Assembly: GCA_963736325.1 (NCBI GenBank)
Contig: CAVTOG010000009.1
Span: forward strand, 806,001 to 870,000
Length of the DNA stretch: 64,000 nt
DNA from: Actinoallomurus sp963736325
Lineage (GTDB): Bacteria > Actinomycetota > Actinomycetes > Streptosporangiales > Streptosporangiaceae
Direction: 5' to 3'
The notes below the pieces were generated by a model, which had not been told where the DNA came from, searched no databases, and was given only the letters and a program-made list of their open reading frames with translations. Made by a program: the position numbers and the translations under genes. Positions 40,191 to 48,911 of this stretch are shown piece by piece. Positions within the stretch are counted from its first letter, which is position 1. Each line of letters starts with the position of its first letter.

Positions 40191-41104
40191 ACAAGGTCCG
40201 CCGTCGTCGGTGGGTCCGCGCCGTGGCGGCCGCAGGTGAGGGCGGCGGCGCGGGCCGCCCGGTCGAAGATCTTGGCGAGCGTGGGTTCGGCGGCGGTGCG
40301 CAGGGCAGGGCCGAGCAGGTCGTGGTGGTGCAGGCCCGCGAGTACGGCGCTGATGTAGGAGTCACCGGCGCCCACGGTGTCGACGACGTTGGCCGGGTGG
40401 CCGGGAACGTGCCGGGGGCTCAGGCGCGTGCCGGCGACGACCGCTCCGTCCGGCCCGCGCGTCACCGCGACGAGGCCGACGCCGGCGTCGACGAGCTCGG
40501 CGGCGAGGTCCGCCGGTGTGGCGCCGGGGCGCAGCCATTCCAGGTCGGCGTCGCTGAGCTTGACGATGTCCGCGTCGCGCATCAGGGCCTCGACGCGGTC
40601 GCGGGCGCCGGGGACGCGTTCCATCACCTCAGGCCGGCAGTTCGGGTCGTAGCTGAGGACCACTCCCGCGCTCCGCGCGAGCTCGCCGAGCGGCCCGGCT
40701 CCCGGCGGCATGACCATCGCGAGCGACCCGACGTGCAGCGCGCCGGCGCCCTCCAGCACCCCGGCCAGCTCGTGCGGGGTCCACTGCCAGTCGGCCGTGC
40801 CGTCGATCCGCAGGTCGAAGCCGTCCGTCCCGGCGTGCACGAACGCCACCGACGACGGCTCCACGGCGTCCACGACCCTCCCGACGTCGACGCCGTTGTC
40901 CGCCAGATGGGCGCGGAGCGTACGGCCGAACGGGTCACCGGAGATGCGGGCGATCATGCGCGTGGGCACGTCGAGGCGCGCCAGCCCGACCGCGACGTTG
41001 GCCGGGCTCCCACCGGGCGACGCGAAATACGGCCCGCCGGGCTCGGCCGCCACCAGGTCGACCACCGTCTCACCGGCGACCGCGACGGGGGCGCGCTGGT
41101 TCAT
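40187..41104 (-). CDS. PfkB-family carbohydrate kinase (fructokinase/ribokinase-like)
   Basis: 305 residues. PfkB signature 1 is in GGSPANVAVGLARL and signature 2 in VVDTVGAGDSYISA with the catalytic Asp. The N-terminal AGETVVDLVA and the short lid fit fructokinase-like members. The sugar cannot be fixed from sequence. It starts seven bases after the stop of response regulator 2 on the same strand, so it lies in the operon of two-component system 2 and may be a target of that system. Confidence 0.9.
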   Translation of the reverse strand: MNQRAPVAVAGETVVDLVAAEPGGPYFASPGGSPANVAVGLARLDVPTRMIARISGDPFGRTLRAHLADNGVDVGRVVDAVEPSSVAFVHAGTDGFDLRIDGTADWQWTPHELAGVLEGAGALHVGSLAMVMPPGAGPLGELARSAGVVLSYDPNCRPEVMERVPGARDRVEALMRDADIVKLSDADLEWLRPGATPADLAAELVDAGVGLVAVTRGPDGAVVAGTRLSPRHVPGHPANVVDTVGAGDSYISAVLAGLHHHDLLGPALRTAAEPTLAKIFDRAARAAALTCGRHGADPPTTADLV

Positions 41105-41111
41105 CGCGCGC

Positions 41112-41759
41112 TCACGAGCGGTTGAGATAGGCGAGGACGGCCAGGACCCGGCGGTTGTCGTCGTCCGACGGCGGCAGGTCGAGCTTGAGGAAGATGTTCG
41201 ACGTGTGCTTGGCGACGGCGCGTTCGGTGACGTGCAGGCGCTGGGCGATGGCGACGTTCGAGCGGCCTTCGGCCATGTGCTCCAGGACCTCGCGTTCGCG
41301 GGGTGTCAGGGCGGCGAGAGGCTCGTCGCGGGAGTTGCGGGCCAGCAGCTGGGAGATGACCTGCGGGTCCATCGCGGTGCCGCCGGCGGCCACCCGGCGG
41401 ACCGCGTCGATGAACTGGTCGGCGTCGAAGACGCGGTCTTTCAGCAGGTAGCCGACGCCGCCGCTGCCGTCGGCGAGGAGCTCGCGCGCGTACAGCTGCT
41501 CGACGTGCTGGGAGAGGACCAGGATCGGCAGGCCCGGGATCTCGCGGCGGGCGTGCAGCGAGGCCTGCAGGCCCTCGTCGGTGAAGGTCGGTGGCAGCCG
41601 TACGTCGACCACGGCCACGTCGGGCTTGACCGAGACGAGGGTGCGCATCAGTTCGGGGCCGTTGTCGACGGCCGCCGCGATCTCGAAGTCGTACGCCTCC
41701 AGCAGCCGTATCAGGCCGTCTCTCAGCAGGAAGAGATCCTCGGCGAGGACGACGCGCAT
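41112..41759 (-). CDS. NarL/LuxR-type response regulator, system 2
   Basis: 215 residues, same length and build as the system 1 regulator: VVLAEDLFLLRDGLIRLL, phospho-Asp in AVVDVRLPPT, YLLKDRV, and LuxR motif LTPREREVLEHMAEGRSNV. GGAGG is nine bases before the ATG. The similarity of both pairs points to an old duplication of a kinase/regulator module in inverted orientation. It is followed by the PfkB gene with a seven-base gap. Confidence 0.94.
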   Translation of the reverse strand: MRVVLAEDLFLLRDGLIRLLEAYDFEIAAAVDNGPELMRTLVSVKPDVAVVDVRLPPTFTDEGLQASLHARREIPGLPILVLSQHVEQLYARELLADGSGGVGYLLKDRVFDADQFIDAVRRVAAGGTAMDPQVISQLLARNSRDEPLAALTPREREVLEHMAEGRSNVAIAQRLHVTERAVAKHTSNIFLKLDLPPSDDDNRRVLAVLAYLNRS

Positions 41760-41839
41760 CTGGGAGTTCCTCCGGCATCGGGGGTGACAGACGAGAATCT
41801 ACCGATCGTGGGACCCGGGCCACCAGCGGGCGGCGCCGT

Positions 41840-43117
41840 TCACACCGGGCGGCGCGGGGCGATCGGGACGCAGGGCAGCTCCAGCGTGACCATCGTCGGG
41901 CCTCCGTCGGGGCTGTTCACGGCGAGGACGCCGTCGAACGTCCCGAGGCGGCGCTCGATGCCGCGCAGCCCAGTGCCCTTGTCCAGGTCGGCGCCGCCGC
42001 GGCCGTCGTCGGTGATCGAGACGCGCAGCATGCCGTCGGAGTGCCGCGCGTCGATCCACACGCGCTGCGCGCCGGAGTGCTTGGCCGCGTTGGTGAGGAT
42101 CTCCGACACCGCGAAGTACGCGGCGGCCTCCACCGGGGCCTCCAGGCGGTCGTCGAGCTCGATCGTGACCTCGGTCTTCAGCGGGCTCGCCATCGCCAGG
42201 GCGCGTACGGCGTCGCCGAGGCCCCGCTCGGCCAGCACCGGCGGGTGGATGCCGCGTACGAGGTCGCGCAGCTCGGTGAGGGCCTGGGACGAGGACTCCC
42301 GCGCCTCCGACAGCAGGCGCCTGGCCTTCTCCGGGTCGCGTTCGAGGAGGTGCTCGATGGCGCCGAGGCTCATGCCCATGGCCACGAGCCGCGCCTGCGC
42401 GCCGTCGTGCAGGTCGCGTTCGATCCGGCGCAGCTCGGCCGCCGACGTGTCCACCGCGTCCGTGCGCGTCTCGGTCAGGCGCTCGACCCGCAGCGCCAGC
42501 TCGCGCTCACGCGTCGGGGCGAGCATCGCGCTCGTCATGGCCGTGTGGCTCTTCATGAGCTTTGGGCTGAGCCACACGCCGAGCCCCGCGTAGACGAAGC
42601 CGAGCAGGCCCGCGATCATCGCCGTCGTCTGGCCCTTGATGGGGACGAAGGTGTACCACTCGGTGCCGCCCGAGTGCACGATCGGCTGCCAGACACCGGC
42701 CGCCAGGACCCAGCCGTACGGCCCGTAGAAGGGCAGGGCGAAGGCGAGGATCCCCAGGGTGAAGCCGGCCGACGCGTCGACCAGCATCCACACCAGGTCC
42801 CGCCAGGTGGCCGGGTCGGTCATGATCCACCGGTAGCGCTCCAGGACGCCGATCACGCCGCCCTGGAACGACGGCCGCCGCCGGTACGGCGACGCGATCC
42901 GCACGCCGAACCAGTCGTACGCGAGGCGCCGCCGCAGGTCGGCATGGCCTCGGACCAGGGGCGCGACGAGCGGCACGAGGAAGAGGCCGACGATCGCGAA
43001 GGACAGCGACATCGCCACGACCATGAAGATGAACAGCACCAGCGACCCGACCATGGACAGCACCGCGAGGGCCAGCCCGCCTACGGCCGCGAGCACCGCG
43101 GCGCGAATCCTCATCAT
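41840..43117 (-). CDS. NarL-type sensor histidine kinase, system 2
   Basis: 425 residues. Membrane segments near 5-55 and 110-190 flank cytoplasmic loops, as in system 1. Phospho-His in RRIERDLHDGAQARLVAMG and the ATPase N box FAVSEILTNAAKHSGA and G box DDGRGGADLDKGTGLRG are intact. Three consecutive ATGs follow AGGAGG; the middle one was chosen for spacing, and starts three bases either way are equally possible. A longer frame upstream is not supported. It is 80 nt from its response regulator. Confidence 0.9.
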   Translation of the reverse strand: MMRIRAAVLAAVGGLALAVLSMVGSLVLFIFMVVAMSLSFAIVGLFLVPLVAPLVRGHADLRRRLAYDWFGVRIASPYRRRPSFQGGVIGVLERYRWIMTDPATWRDLVWMLVDASAGFTLGILAFALPFYGPYGWVLAAGVWQPIVHSGGTEWYTFVPIKGQTTAMIAGLLGFVYAGLGVWLSPKLMKSHTAMTSAMLAPTRERELALRVERLTETRTDAVDTSAAELRRIERDLHDGAQARLVAMGMSLGAIEHLLERDPEKARRLLSEARESSSQALTELRDLVRGIHPPVLAERGLGDAVRALAMASPLKTEVTIELDDRLEAPVEAAAYFAVSEILTNAAKHSGAQRVWIDARHSDGMLRVSITDDGRGGADLDKGTGLRGIERRLGTFDGVLAVNSPDGGPTMVTLELPCVPIAPRRPV

Positions 43118-43204
43118 CATGTCCTCCTGAACACCGGTCTCATCTTGCCTCCTCGAGTCTGCTGAACGGACCACCGGTGGTCACTGGGCCTGCTACCCGG
43201 GCCG

Positions 43205-43609
43205 ATGGTGGACCCAGCACCACCATCGAGGCCGCTGTTCGTCTTCGTCGTCTCCCGTACCCGCGAGGCCCGCGACCGCGGCCTGCGCACGACCGACGCG
43301 GTCGCGCACAGGGTCCGCACCACCGCCGGCGTGGTGACGAGCGCGGCCGTGATCATGGTGGCGACCTTCGCGGTGTTCGCGACACTGTCGATGCAGGACA
43401 TGAAGCAGATGGGCGTGGGGCCGGCGGTGGCGGTGCTGCTCGACGCGACGGTCGTGCGCGCGGTGCTCCTGCCGTCGGTGATGACGCTGCTGGGGGAGGC
43501 CGACTGGTATCTGCCCCGCGGGCTGGGATGGCTGCCCCGCGTCTCCCACGGGGAGACGGCCCTGCCCGCCGGGGCGGCGGCTCCCCATACGGTGCCGATC
43601 GGGCGTTAG
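43205..43609 (+). pseudogene. C-terminal remnant of an MMPL/RND-family transporter
   Basis: About 134 residues match the end of MMPL proteins: FVVSRTREARDRGLRTTDAV, VRTTAGVVTSAAVIMVATF, MQDMKQMGVGPAVAVLLDAT and LLGEADWYLPRGLGWLP. The preceding roughly 550 residues, including most membrane segments, are missing and no start is in place. It lies divergently from kinase 2. MMPL genes often adjoin such two-component systems, so this may be a lost target gene. Confidence 0.8.
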
Positions 43610-43737
43610 CGGACAGGGAATGCGCGGTGGCCTCGGGATGTTGTGCTATCTGGCACACTGGTACGCGCTGCGGTACCGGTTCACATCCCCGGATCCCCGG
43701 GAGATGACCCGGCGACCGCCCCAAGCGAGGAGATGTA

Positions 43738-43962
43738 GTGAAGCCTGAAATCCACCCCGAATACGTCGTCACCAACGTGACGTGCACGTGCGGGGCCACG
43801 TTCCAGACCCGTAGCACGGCCAAGTCCGGCCAGATTCGCTCCGAGGTGTGCTCGAGCTGCCACCCGTTCTACACGGGCAAGCAGAAGATCCTCGACACCG
43901 GCGGCCGCGTGGCGCGGTTCGAGCGGCGCTTCGGGAAGAAGACCGCGGGCGACAAGAAGTAG
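43738..43962 (+). CDS. rpmE: 50S ribosomal protein L31
   Basis: 74 residues. IHPEYVVTNVTCTCG and VCSSCHPFYTGKQK with four cysteines identify the zinc-binding (C+) form. GAGGAG precedes the GTG. The lysine-rich end (FGKKTAGDKK) is typical. A hairpin lies between it and prfA. Confidence 0.97.
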   Translation: MKPEIHPEYVVTNVTCTCGATFQTRSTAKSGQIRSEVCSSCHPFYTGKQKILDTGGRVARFERRFGKKTAGDKK

Positions 43963-43975
43963 CACGTCGTTCGAA

Positions 43976-44007
43976 CGCCGACCGGGGAGTTGCTCCTCCG
44001 GTCGGCG
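43976..44007 (+). terminator. Hairpin between rpmE and prfA
   Basis: CGCCGACCGGGGAG pairs with CTCCTCCGGTCGGCG over a 3-nt loop, with one bulge. It may stop most rpmE transcripts before prfA. Confidence 0.65.
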
Positions 44008-44044
44008 TACGGCTTTCTGCCCAGCGCCAACCCGGGACCCTGAA

Positions 44045-45100
44045 GTGAACCTCGACGATCTGACCAGCGAATACGCCGACATCGAAAAGCGGCTGGCCGA
44101 CCCTGCCGTGCACGCGGACCAGGCCGAGGCTCGCCGTATCGGCAAGCGCTACGCGGAGCTGCGCCCGATCGTCGAGACCGGCCGCGACCTCAAGGCGGCG
44201 CAGGACGACGCGGCGGCGGCGCGCGAGCTGGCCGCCGAAGACCCCGCGTTCGCCGAAGAGGCCGCCGATCTCGACAAGCGCATCGAATCCCTCGAACAGA
44301 CGCTGCAGCGCCTGCTCGTACCCCGTGATCCCGACGACGACAAGGACGTCATCCTCGAGATCAAGGCGGGGGAGGGCGGCGAGGAGTCGGCGCTGTTCGC
44401 CGGCGACCTCCTGCGCATGTACCTCCGGCACGCCGAGCGCGCCGGCTGGAAGACCGAGATCCTCGACGCCCAGCACTCCGACCTCGGCGGATACAAGGAC
44501 GTCACCGTCGCGGTGAAGTCACGGTCCTCCAACGAGGGCCCGTGGGCGCGCCTGAAGTACGAGGGCGGGGTGCACCGCGTCCAGCGGGTGCCGGCCACCG
44601 AGTCCCAGGGGCGCATCCACACCAGCGCCGCCGGCGTGTTCGTGATGCCCGAGGCCGAGGACATCGACGTCTCGATCGACCAGAACGACCTGCGGATCGA
44701 CGTGTTCCGCTCCAGCGGCCCCGGCGGCCAGAGCGTCAACACCACCGACTCCGCCGTACGGATCACGCACCTGCCGACCGGCATCGTCGTGTCCTGCCAG
44801 AACGAGAAGAGCCAGCTCCAGAACAAGGAGCAGGCGATGCGCATCCTACGGGCACGCATGCTCGCCGCGGCCCAGGAAGAGGCCGCGTCCGCCGCGTCCG
44901 CCGAACGCAAGAGCCAGGTGCGTACGGTCGACCGCTCCGAACGGGTCCGCACCTACAACTACCCGGAGAACCGGATCTCCGACCACCGGGTGGGCTACAA
45001 GGCCTACAACCTCGACCAGGTGCTCGACGGAGACCTCCACAACGTCGTCCAGTCCCTCGTCGACGCCGACATGGAGCACAAGCTCGCCGAAGCCACATGA
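44045..45100 (+). CDS. prfA: Peptide chain release factor 1
   Basis: 351 residues. The GGQ loop that triggers peptide release is in SSGPGGQSVN, and the recognition domain contains the PAT-like tripeptide region (RVPATESQGR). A coiled N-terminal domain precedes it. It reads UAA and UAG. Its Gln is methylated by PrmC, encoded by the next gene with an ATGA overlap. The GTG has only a weak ribosome site. Confidence 0.97.
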   Translation: MNLDDLTSEYADIEKRLADPAVHADQAEARRIGKRYAELRPIVETGRDLKAAQDDAAAARELAAEDPAFAEEAADLDKRIESLEQTLQRLLVPRDPDDDKDVILEIKAGEGGEESALFAGDLLRMYLRHAERAGWKTEILDAQHSDLGGYKDVTVAVKSRSSNEGPWARLKYEGGVHRVQRVPATESQGRIHTSAAGVFVMPEAEDIDVSIDQNDLRIDVFRSSGPGGQSVNTTDSAVRITHLPTGIVVSCQNEKSQLQNKEQAMRILRARMLAAAQEEAASAASAERKSQVRTVDRSERVRTYNYPENRISDHRVGYKAYNLDQVLDGDLHNVVQSLVDADMEHKLAEAT

Positions 45101-45960
45101 CCCACTTGCTCTTCGACGAGATCGCCCGAGCGACGGCACGGCTGGCCGCCGCGGGAGTTCCGTCGCCGCGTGCCGACGCAGAGGAGCTCGCGGCCTTCGT
45201 GCACGGGGTCAAGCGGTCCGAGCTGCACGGGGTGCCCGACGGCGCGTTCGACGCCCGTTACTGGGAGGGCATCGCCCGGCGTGAGGCCGGCGAGCCGCTG
45301 CAGCACATCACCGGCCGGGCGTTCTTCCGCTATCTGGAGCTTCGCGTCGGCCCGGGAGTGTTCGTCCCCCGGCCCGAGACCGAGGCACTGGCGGGCTGGG
45401 CGATCGACACGCTGCGCACCATGGACGTCGGCGACCCGCTCGTCGTCGACCTCGGCACCGGCTCCGGCGCCATCGCGCTGTCCATCGCCCAGGAAGTGCC
45501 GCGCGCCCGCGTCCACGCGGTGGAGATCGACCCCAAGGCGTACGTCCACGCGACCCGCAACGTCGAGGACCTCGACGAACGCGGCCGGGTCCGCCTCCAC
45601 CTCGGCGACTTCGCCGACGTCCTGCACGACCTGAACGGCACCGTCGACATGGTCGTGAGCAACCCGCCGTACATCCCGATGTCGGAGTGGGAGTACGTTC
45701 CGGAGGACGTTCGCGACTTCGACCCGCCGCCCGCCCTGTGGGGCGGAGGCGACGACGGCCTCGACGCGATGCGCGTGGTCGAGCGCACGGCGCGCCGCCT
45801 GCTGCGCTCCGGCGGCTGGACCGCCGTGGAACACAGTGACCTGCAGGGCAACCAGGTCTACTGGATCTTCGCCGAGGAAAACGGCTGGCGCGACATGCGC
45901 AACCACAAGGACCTGACCGGCCGGGACCGCTTCGTCACCGCACGCCTCGGCACCGACTGA
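45097..45960 (+). CDS. prmC: Release factor glutamine methyltransferase PrmC
   Basis: 287 residues. A helical N-terminal domain (LAAFVHGVKRSELHGVPDG, LQHITGRAFFRYLELRVG) is followed by a SAM domain with VVDLGTGSGAIALSIA and the catalytic NPPY in VVSNPPYIPM. It methylates the GGQ Gln of release factors. Translational coupling to prfA by ATGA matches its job. Confidence 0.95.
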   Translation: MTHLLFDEIARATARLAAAGVPSPRADAEELAAFVHGVKRSELHGVPDGAFDARYWEGIARREAGEPLQHITGRAFFRYLELRVGPGVFVPRPETEALAGWAIDTLRTMDVGDPLVVDLGTGSGAIALSIAQEVPRARVHAVEIDPKAYVHATRNVEDLDERGRVRLHLGDFADVLHDLNGTVDMVVSNPPYIPMSEWEYVPEDVRDFDPPPALWGGGDDGLDAMRVVERTARRLLRSGGWTAVEHSDLQGNQVYWIFAEENGWRDMRNHKDLTGRDRFVTARLGTD

Positions 45961-46010
45961 CCGTACGGGCCGTGCGTGAGCGGGGCCGGGGCGGTGGAAG
46001 AATGGCCTTC

Positions 46011-46910
46011 GTGAGCCGACGCTATGACTGCTCAGAGCCGATGGAGCGCACCCGCGGGATCGCGGAGACCGTGTCCGCCATCAGGCGTGCCGAGCTGGTG
46101 GTCCTCCCGACCGACACGGTGTACGGCATCGGTGCCGACGCCTTCAGCCCCGGTGCGGTGAGGGCTCTCCTCGACGCCAAGGGCCGTGACCGTGACACAC
46201 CGGCCCCGGTGCTGGTCGGTTCGGTGCGCGCGGCGCAGGCGCTGGTCGAGGACCTCGGCACGTACGGCCAGGATCTCGTCGACGAGTTCTGGCCCGGGGC
46301 GCTGACCCTCGTGTGCCGCGCCAACAGCACCCTCGCCTGGGACCTCGGCGAGACCAAGGGCACCGTCGCGGTCCGCATGCCGCTGCACCAGCTCGCGCTG
46401 GAGCTGCTCAAGGAGACCGGCCCGCTGGCGGTCAGCAGCGCCAACCGCACCGGCGCCGAGCCGGCACGTACGGCGGACGACGCCGAAAAGCAGCTCGGCG
46501 ACTCCGTGGAGGTCTACCTCGACGACGGCCCGAGCGGCGACGCCGCGCCGTCCACGATCGTCGACCTCACCGGGGCCGTGCCACGCCTGCTGCGCGCGGG
46601 CGCGATCTCCGAAGACCGCCTGCGCGCCGTCTGCGGCGTCCTCCTCAGCGACGAGGACGACGCGCCGCCGTCCGAGACGCCCGCCGCCGAGGAGCGGCCC
46701 GAGGCCGAGACACCCGCCGGCGAGACGCTCGTCGGCGACGAGCCCGCAGACGACAAGCCCGCCGCCCAGGCGTCTGACACGAAGCCGGCCACTGCCGGCG
46801 AGCCCGACGCGAAGGCGGACACGGGCGACGACGCGAAGGCCACCGAGCCTGGGCCCTCGAAAGACACCGGGAGCGCCGTACGGCGCGGGGACGGCTCCGA
46901 GAGCGCCTAG
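46011..46910 (+). CDS. L-threonylcarbamoyladenylate synthase (Sua5/YrdC/TsaC-like) with acidic tail
   Basis: 299 residues. The YrdC fold is clear: VVLPTDTVYGIGADAFS, TPAPVLVGS, FWPGALTLVCR, VAVRMPLHQ and AVSSANRTGAEPA. It makes threonylcarbamoyl-AMP from threonine, bicarbonate and ATP for the t6A37 modification of tRNA. A roughly 90-residue tail rich in Ala, Glu, Asp and Pro follows the domain and lacks the Sua5 C-terminal domain. The GTG was chosen because the protein then begins SRRYDC as in relatives; an ATG nine bases upstream is an alternative. Confidence 0.9.
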   Translation: MSRRYDCSEPMERTRGIAETVSAIRRAELVVLPTDTVYGIGADAFSPGAVRALLDAKGRDRDTPAPVLVGSVRAAQALVEDLGTYGQDLVDEFWPGALTLVCRANSTLAWDLGETKGTVAVRMPLHQLALELLKETGPLAVSSANRTGAEPARTADDAEKQLGDSVEVYLDDGPSGDAAPSTIVDLTGAVPRLLRAGAISEDRLRAVCGVLLSDEDDAPPSETPAAEERPEAETPAGETLVGDEPADDKPAAQASDTKPATAGEPDAKADTGDDAKATEPGPSKDTGSAVRRGDGSESA

Positions 46911-47017
46911 CACGCAGGCAAATCCGCTGCGCGGCGCACAGGCGACGCGTGCCGCGTCGTCGTCGCCGGTCGGCACCAGGCCGACCTCCTCCGCCTTGCG
47001 GCGCGTCACTCCGGCCG

Positions 47018-47410
47018 TCAGTAGTGGCGGCGCCAGCCGCCGCAGCGTTTCGTGGTGAAGTGCTTTCCGGCCCACGTGCCCAGGCACTCCCGCACGTACA
47101 GGTGGCCGGTGTTCCGCGAGGTGACCGTGTGCCATTCGTTCCGCACCCCGTCGCCGTGCAGGGCGACGATGTGGTCGCCGCCGTGGCGGCCCCTCTCAGT
47201 GAACACGAAGTGGGTCGCGGCGCTGTAGCCGTCCTTCTCGGTGTCCCTGAGGTTCACGCTCAGCCGGACTCTGGTACGGCCGGCGTTGTAGACGCCGAAG
47301 GAGTCCACTCCACGCAGGCCGACGGAGTGCCAGAAGCCCGTTTCGGCGTGTGCGGGGGCCGCTGTGACCATGAGCGCGGCGGCGAGGGGGAATGCCGTGA
47401 TTCGCCGCAT
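47018..47410 (-). CDS. Small secreted protein, paralogue 1
   Basis: 130 residues with a signal peptide (RRITAFPLAAALMVTAAPAHA, cleavage after AHA). The mature part is strand-rich (FGVYNAGRTRVRLSVNLRDT, GHLYVRECLGTWAGKHF) with two Cys in its last third. The C-terminal block HLYVRE recurs in the next gene as HLYIRE, and both have a similar layout, so they are related. GGAGGG precedes the ATG. Function unknown; no enzyme motif is seen. Confidence 0.78.
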   Translation of the reverse strand: MRRITAFPLAAALMVTAAPAHAETGFWHSVGLRGVDSFGVYNAGRTRVRLSVNLRDTEKDGYSAATHFVFTERGRHGGDHIVALHGDGVRNEWHTVTSRNTGHLYVRECLGTWAGKHFTTKRCGGWRRHY

Positions 47411-47488
47411 TGGTCCCTCCAGGATCGTCTCGTGGAAGCGACCCCGCGATCCTAGCGTGACCATGTGGTCACCGTGGGCGACAACAGG

Positions 47489-47520
47489 ACAGGGCCCCGC
47501 CGCGTACGGCGAGGCCCTGT
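47489..47520 (-). terminator. Hairpin after secreted paralogue 2
   Basis: ACAGGGCC pairs with GGCCCTGT around a second GC stem (CCGCCG/CGGCG). It lies between the two secreted-protein genes. Confidence 0.65.
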
Positions 47521-47553
47521 GCCGGGGTCTTCAGCTGAAGAGGTTCTTCTGCT

Positions 47554-48042
47554 TTAGAAGTACTTGTGGAAGTGGCCGACGGAGCCGATCGTCCAGCCGC
47601 TGCTGGTCTTGTGGACCAGGACCTCGCGGATGTAGAGGTGCGTGTGCTTGGTGGAGTAGTACTTCGCCGGGAACTTGGCGGTGGTGCCGTGGTGCGCGTT
47701 GTAAAGGATCTTGTAGTCGTAGGACGCGTTGCCCGCGGTGTACCAGCGGATCTCAAGACCGGCGTAGGACGAGCCCGAGCTGTGGTCCTGGATGTAGCCG
47801 TAGACAGTCGTGTGGGTGCTGGTGTGGCTGTAGGTGCCGTACCCGTAGACCCTCGACGTGCCGTTGTAGGAGTGCCAGTTGTGCACGGCCTGCGCGCTGA
47901 TGTCGCCCGAGGCGACGGTGGTGGCGTTTCCGCTCAGAGAGGCGGCGGCGGTCGTGCTGGCACTGGCGGGCGCCCCGGCCAGTCCGACGATCGCGGCAGC
48001 TGCGACGGCCCCCGTTGCGACAAGAGTCGCGATGCGACGCAT
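47554..48042 (-). CDS. Small secreted protein, paralogue 2
   Basis: 162 residues with a clear signal peptide (LVATGAVAAAAIVGLAGAPA, cleavage after ASA). The mature part is rich in Tyr, Ser, Thr and His (SRVYGYGTYSHTSTHTTVYG) and ends in HLYIREVLVHKTSSGW and FHKYF. GGAGG is five bases before the ATG. It appears to be a beta-rich extracellular protein related to the preceding gene; no function was recognised. Confidence 0.8.
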   Translation of the reverse strand: MRRIATLVATGAVAAAAIVGLAGAPASASTTAAASLSGNATTVASGDISAQAVHNWHSYNGTSRVYGYGTYSHTSTHTTVYGYIQDHSSGSSYAGLEIRWYTAGNASYDYKILYNAHHGTTAKFPAKYYSTKHTHLYIREVLVHKTSSGWTIGSVGHFHKYF

Positions 48043-48283
48043 TGATTCCTCCGTGTTGGGGTTTGGTCGAACGATCAGGACCGTAGCAGTTCCGGACGCA
48101 TCACCCTTGCCAATTTCAAGAGATGATTTATGGCCTCAAATGGACGGAACCGGCGACGGCAATCGCCCATCTAAGACTTGAGGTCAGGAGACCATCCGGT
48201 ATCGACCGGCTCACCCGTACATGGCCAGGTGTGAGCGTCCGGCGGCGATCAGTTTGAAGCCGGGCGGAATGGAACGGATATTC

Positions 48284-48736
48284 TTACCGTGGAAGGCAGC
48301 GCGTCGAGGAGGCGACCCTCATGGAGGAGTGACGTCCGCCGCGGAGTTCGACGACGAGGCGTACATCCGATCGGCCATGCGTCATCGTGAAAGTACGGAA
48401 TTCGCGCGTGAATACCGGTGGGCCCTCCAGCCGATAACCACGCGACCGCGCGAGCCTCAGCGAGACGTCGGTCGCGTCGTCCATGTCGGTGCGCGGATCG
48501 GGTCCGTGGCGCAGGGGCACGGTGCCGCGCCAGACCTGCCTCGCCCGGCCTCCGGGGCACGTGCGACGAGTGTCGAGCAGGATCCGGGGGCGGGCGCCTG
48601 GGACGCCGAGCCTGCGGGCGCCGTCGAACAGCACGCTTCGCGAGTCGGACTCAAGACGTCCGGCCGCCTCCGGCAGTGTAGGCCCGTGAGCACAACCGGT
48701 GAGAACCGCGAGTGTGCAGATCAGCAGGATCCTCAC
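48284..48736 (-). CDS. Small putative lipoprotein
   Basis: 150 residues. A short hydrophobic N-terminus ends in a lipobox LTGC (RILLICTLAVLTGC), so the protein should be lipid-anchored outside the membrane. The rest is Arg-rich and without a recognised fold, with two further Cys (TRRTCPGGR, STRCLPR). The GTG is seven bases after a TATCGT -10-like box and the transcript may be leaderless. Longer upstream starts would place the signal in mid-protein. It is divergent from the wecA-like gene. Confidence 0.6.
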   Translation of the reverse strand: MRILLICTLAVLTGCAHGPTLPEAAGRLESDSRSVLFDGARRLGVPGARPRILLDTRRTCPGGRARQVWRGTVPLRHGPDPRTDMDDATDVSLRLARSRGYRLEGPPVFTREFRTFTMTHGRSDVRLVVELRGGRHSSMRVASSTRCLPR

Positions 48737-48911
48737 GGCGGAACGATAGCGAGGAACGCCTCTGAGCTGCGGAGGCTCGCACAGGGTGACCGAATCATGA
48801 TTCCACGCTTCCGGTACGTGACCTTTGTAAGGTCCCGACGCGGTCGCGCGGGAGCAATAGAGTTGGTCACCGGTTCGTGACAGGTTCGAGACGCGGTCGA
48901 GGAGGTGGGCG

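Noticed and set aside
43175..43204. Intact MMPL transporter gene
   Set aside because: The frame cannot be extended upstream into the MMPL family; only the last 134 residues are recognisable.
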